A stretch of DNA of 64,000 bases from Sphingobacterium zeae (GTDB lineage Bacteria; Bacteroidota; Bacteroidia; Sphingobacteriales; Sphingobacteriaceae). Position 1 is the first letter of the stretch. Every line of letters begins with the position of its first letter. Below are positions 62,894-64,000 of the stretch, in pieces. The notes below the pieces were generated by a model. That model was given only the letters and a program-made list of their open reading frames with translations. It was not told the origin of the DNA and ran no database searches. The DNA is taken from the NCBI RefSeq assembly GCF_030818895.1, contig NZ_JAUTBA010000001.1, positions 620,001 through 684,000 of the forward strand, read 5' to 3'. The translations under genes and the position numbers were made by a program.

Positions 62894-64000
62894 ATGATAC
62901 AGCGATTAATCAAAAATAAGTTGGAGCAAGCACTTTTTAAGGGGAAGACTATCCTACTAATTGGTCCGCGGCAAGTAGGTAAAACTACCCTGATCAAAGA
63001 GATACTTTCTGGTGACGATTATTTATTTTTGGATGGGGATGATCCCTTGGTAAGGACTTATCTCAACAGTCCTAACACAAAAAAGATTGAAACAATTATT
63101 GGTCAAGCTAAAGTGGTATTTATTGATGAAGCACAGCGCATCGAAAATATAGGTTTAACAGCAAAAATTATACATGACCAATTTAAAGATGTACAGCTTA
63201 TCCTCAGCGGATCCTCGGCGCTTGAGTTGAAAACTCATACGCATGAACCATTGACAGGACGTAAGAGAGAGTTCAATCTTTTCCCTATTTCTTATGCAGA
63301 ATATGAGCATAGTAGTGGCTTTCTTAATGCTGCAAGCGATCTGGAAACCAGACTGGTTTATGGATTTTATCCAGAATCGATTACTAGCCGCGGTGACGAA
63401 CGGGAAGTACTCAATGAGATCTCTCAAAGTTATTTGTATCGGGATATTTTAGCCTTAGCGAATATAAAAAAACCAGAAGTTCTCGAGAAGATCCTTCAAG
63501 CCCTAGCCTTTCAAATTGGATCCGAAGTGAGCTATAATGAAATTGCCCAGCTGACAGGAGTTGATAAAAACACTGTTGCCAATTATATTCATCTCTTGGA
63601 AATTTCTTACATTATATTCCCCTTGACTTCCTTTAGCCGAAACCTGCGTAATGAAATAAAGACAAATCGAAAAATATATTTTTATGACAACGGAATCCGC
63701 AATGCTGTGATACAAAACTTTAATCCAATCGAATTAAGAGATGATGTGGGTGCACTTTGGGAGAATTTTCTGATTTCAGAACGCTTAAAACACAACAGTT
63801 ATAGCCGACGTTTTGTCAACAAATACTTTTGGCGGACGAAACAGCAGCAAGAAATCGATTATGTAGAAGAAGCGGACGGCAAAATAACTGGTTACGAATT
63901 TAAATGGAACCCTAAGGCGAAAGCAAAAATACCGTCAAATTTTGTAGAAGCCTATAGCGCAGATGTTCAGGTAATCTCAAAGGATAATTTTAGAGCGTTT
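62894..64000 (+). CDS. AAA-family ATPase with DUF4143 domain (cut by window end)
   Basis: An open frame of 369 codons from an ATG at 62894 runs to the last base of the window; a typical member has about 380-390 residues, so only the end is missing. Walker A is LLIGPRQVGKTTLI (about 20-33), Walker B VVFIDEAQRI, then the sensor ILSGSSALEL and a TGRKREFNLFPISYAEY block, as in AAA_14 ATPases. The C-terminal DUF4143 domain has a winged-helix-like part (SYNEIAQLTGVDKNTVANYI) and a nuclease-fold-like end (QQEIDYVEEADGKITGYEFK). The family is widespread but of unknown role. A nested palindrome lies directly upstream. Confidence 0.88.
   Translation, partial: MIQRLIKNKLEQALFKGKTILLIGPRQVGKTTLIKEILSGDDYLFLDGDDPLVRTYLNSPNTKKIETIIGQAKVVFIDEAQRIENIGLTAKIIHDQFKDVQLILSGSSALELKTHTHEPLTGRKREFNLFPISYAEYEHSSGFLNAASDLETRLVYGFYPESITSRGDEREVLNEISQSYLYRDILALANIKKPEVLEKILQALAFQIGSEVSYNEIAQLTGVDKNTVANYIHLLEISYIIFPLTSFSRNLRNEIKTNRKIYFYDNGIRNAVIQNFNPIELRDDVGALWENFLISERLKHNSYSRRFVNKYFWRTKQQQEIDYVEEADGKITGYEFKWNPKAKAKIPSNFVEAYSADVQVISKDNFRAF

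Noticed and set aside
1-64000. CRISPR arrays, tRNA or rRNA genes, insertion sequences, prophage or integrase genes
   Set aside because: I looked for regular repeat-spacer patterns, tRNA TTCRA arms, transposase motifs and phage modules on both strands and found none I could support.

Overview
The window looks like a stretch of core chromosome from a member of the Bacteroidota, most likely Sphingobacteriaceae (Sphingobacterium-like). The evidence is mostly family content: DUF4270, DUF4407 and DUF3820 proteins, many lipoproteins with a signal peptide followed by Cys, an OMP beta-barrel/TonB receptor set, an SDR-type threonine dehydrogenase and single-chain L-serine dehydratase. Promoters follow the Bacteroidota pattern TTG-N19..21-TAnnTTTG, Shine-Dalgarno sequences are mostly absent, and the DNA is AT-rich. 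The genus is an inference. I see no rRNA, tRNA, CRISPR array, insertion sequence or prophage.

Layout. 0-2.5 kb: the tail of an unrecognised gene, a DUF937 protein, and tRNA hydroxylase TrhO. 2.5-7.5 kb: a minus-strand glycan operon (DeoR regulator, flippase, three glycosyltransferases, DUF3820). 7.6-10.5 kb: a repeat-rich protein, then threonine dehydrogenase followed by YebC. 11-15.5 kb: asd, a secreted DUF1684-peptide deformylase fusion, a 0.6-kb gap with telomere-like repeats, ruvX, ybeY and ndk. 15.7-21.3 kb: ispH, hemH with a metallophosphoesterase, and galT-galK. 21.3-29.5 kb: a trans-sulfuration enzyme, mfd, a frameshifted small gene with a micro membrane protein, a SerB/SerA-remnant/ACT fusion and an SDR epimerase. 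29.6-40 kb: a degenerate arginase-fold protein, rmuC, DUF4407, an M3 peptidase lipoprotein, dnaG, yraN and glutamine cyclotransferase. 40-48.4 kb: a frameshifted kelch lipoprotein with its DUF4270 partner, a two-component system, a large outer-membrane barrel protein and a TetR regulator. 48.7-54.6 kb: two convergent cell-wall-type glycosidases, serine dehydratase and an MBL hydrolase. 54.6-60.5 kb: a ferric-siderophore-type uptake operon behind a long structured leader. 60.7-64 kb: a MocR regulator with a small partner gene and a repeat operator, then an AAA/DUF4143 ATPase cut by the window edge and preceded by a nested palindrome.

How genes fit together. Amino-acid genes (asd, serB fusion, sdaA, threonine dehydrogenase, trans-sulfuration enzyme) are scattered single units. 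The clear multi-gene modules are the glycan operon, galT-galK, DUF4270-kelch, the kinase-regulator pair and the siderophore operon. The points most worth a second look are unusual domain combinations (secreted deformylase; SerB with a SerA remnant), a ureohydrolase that has lost metal ligands, two frameshifted genes, and several structured or repetitive non-coding elements. I found nothing I would confidently call a wholly new system.
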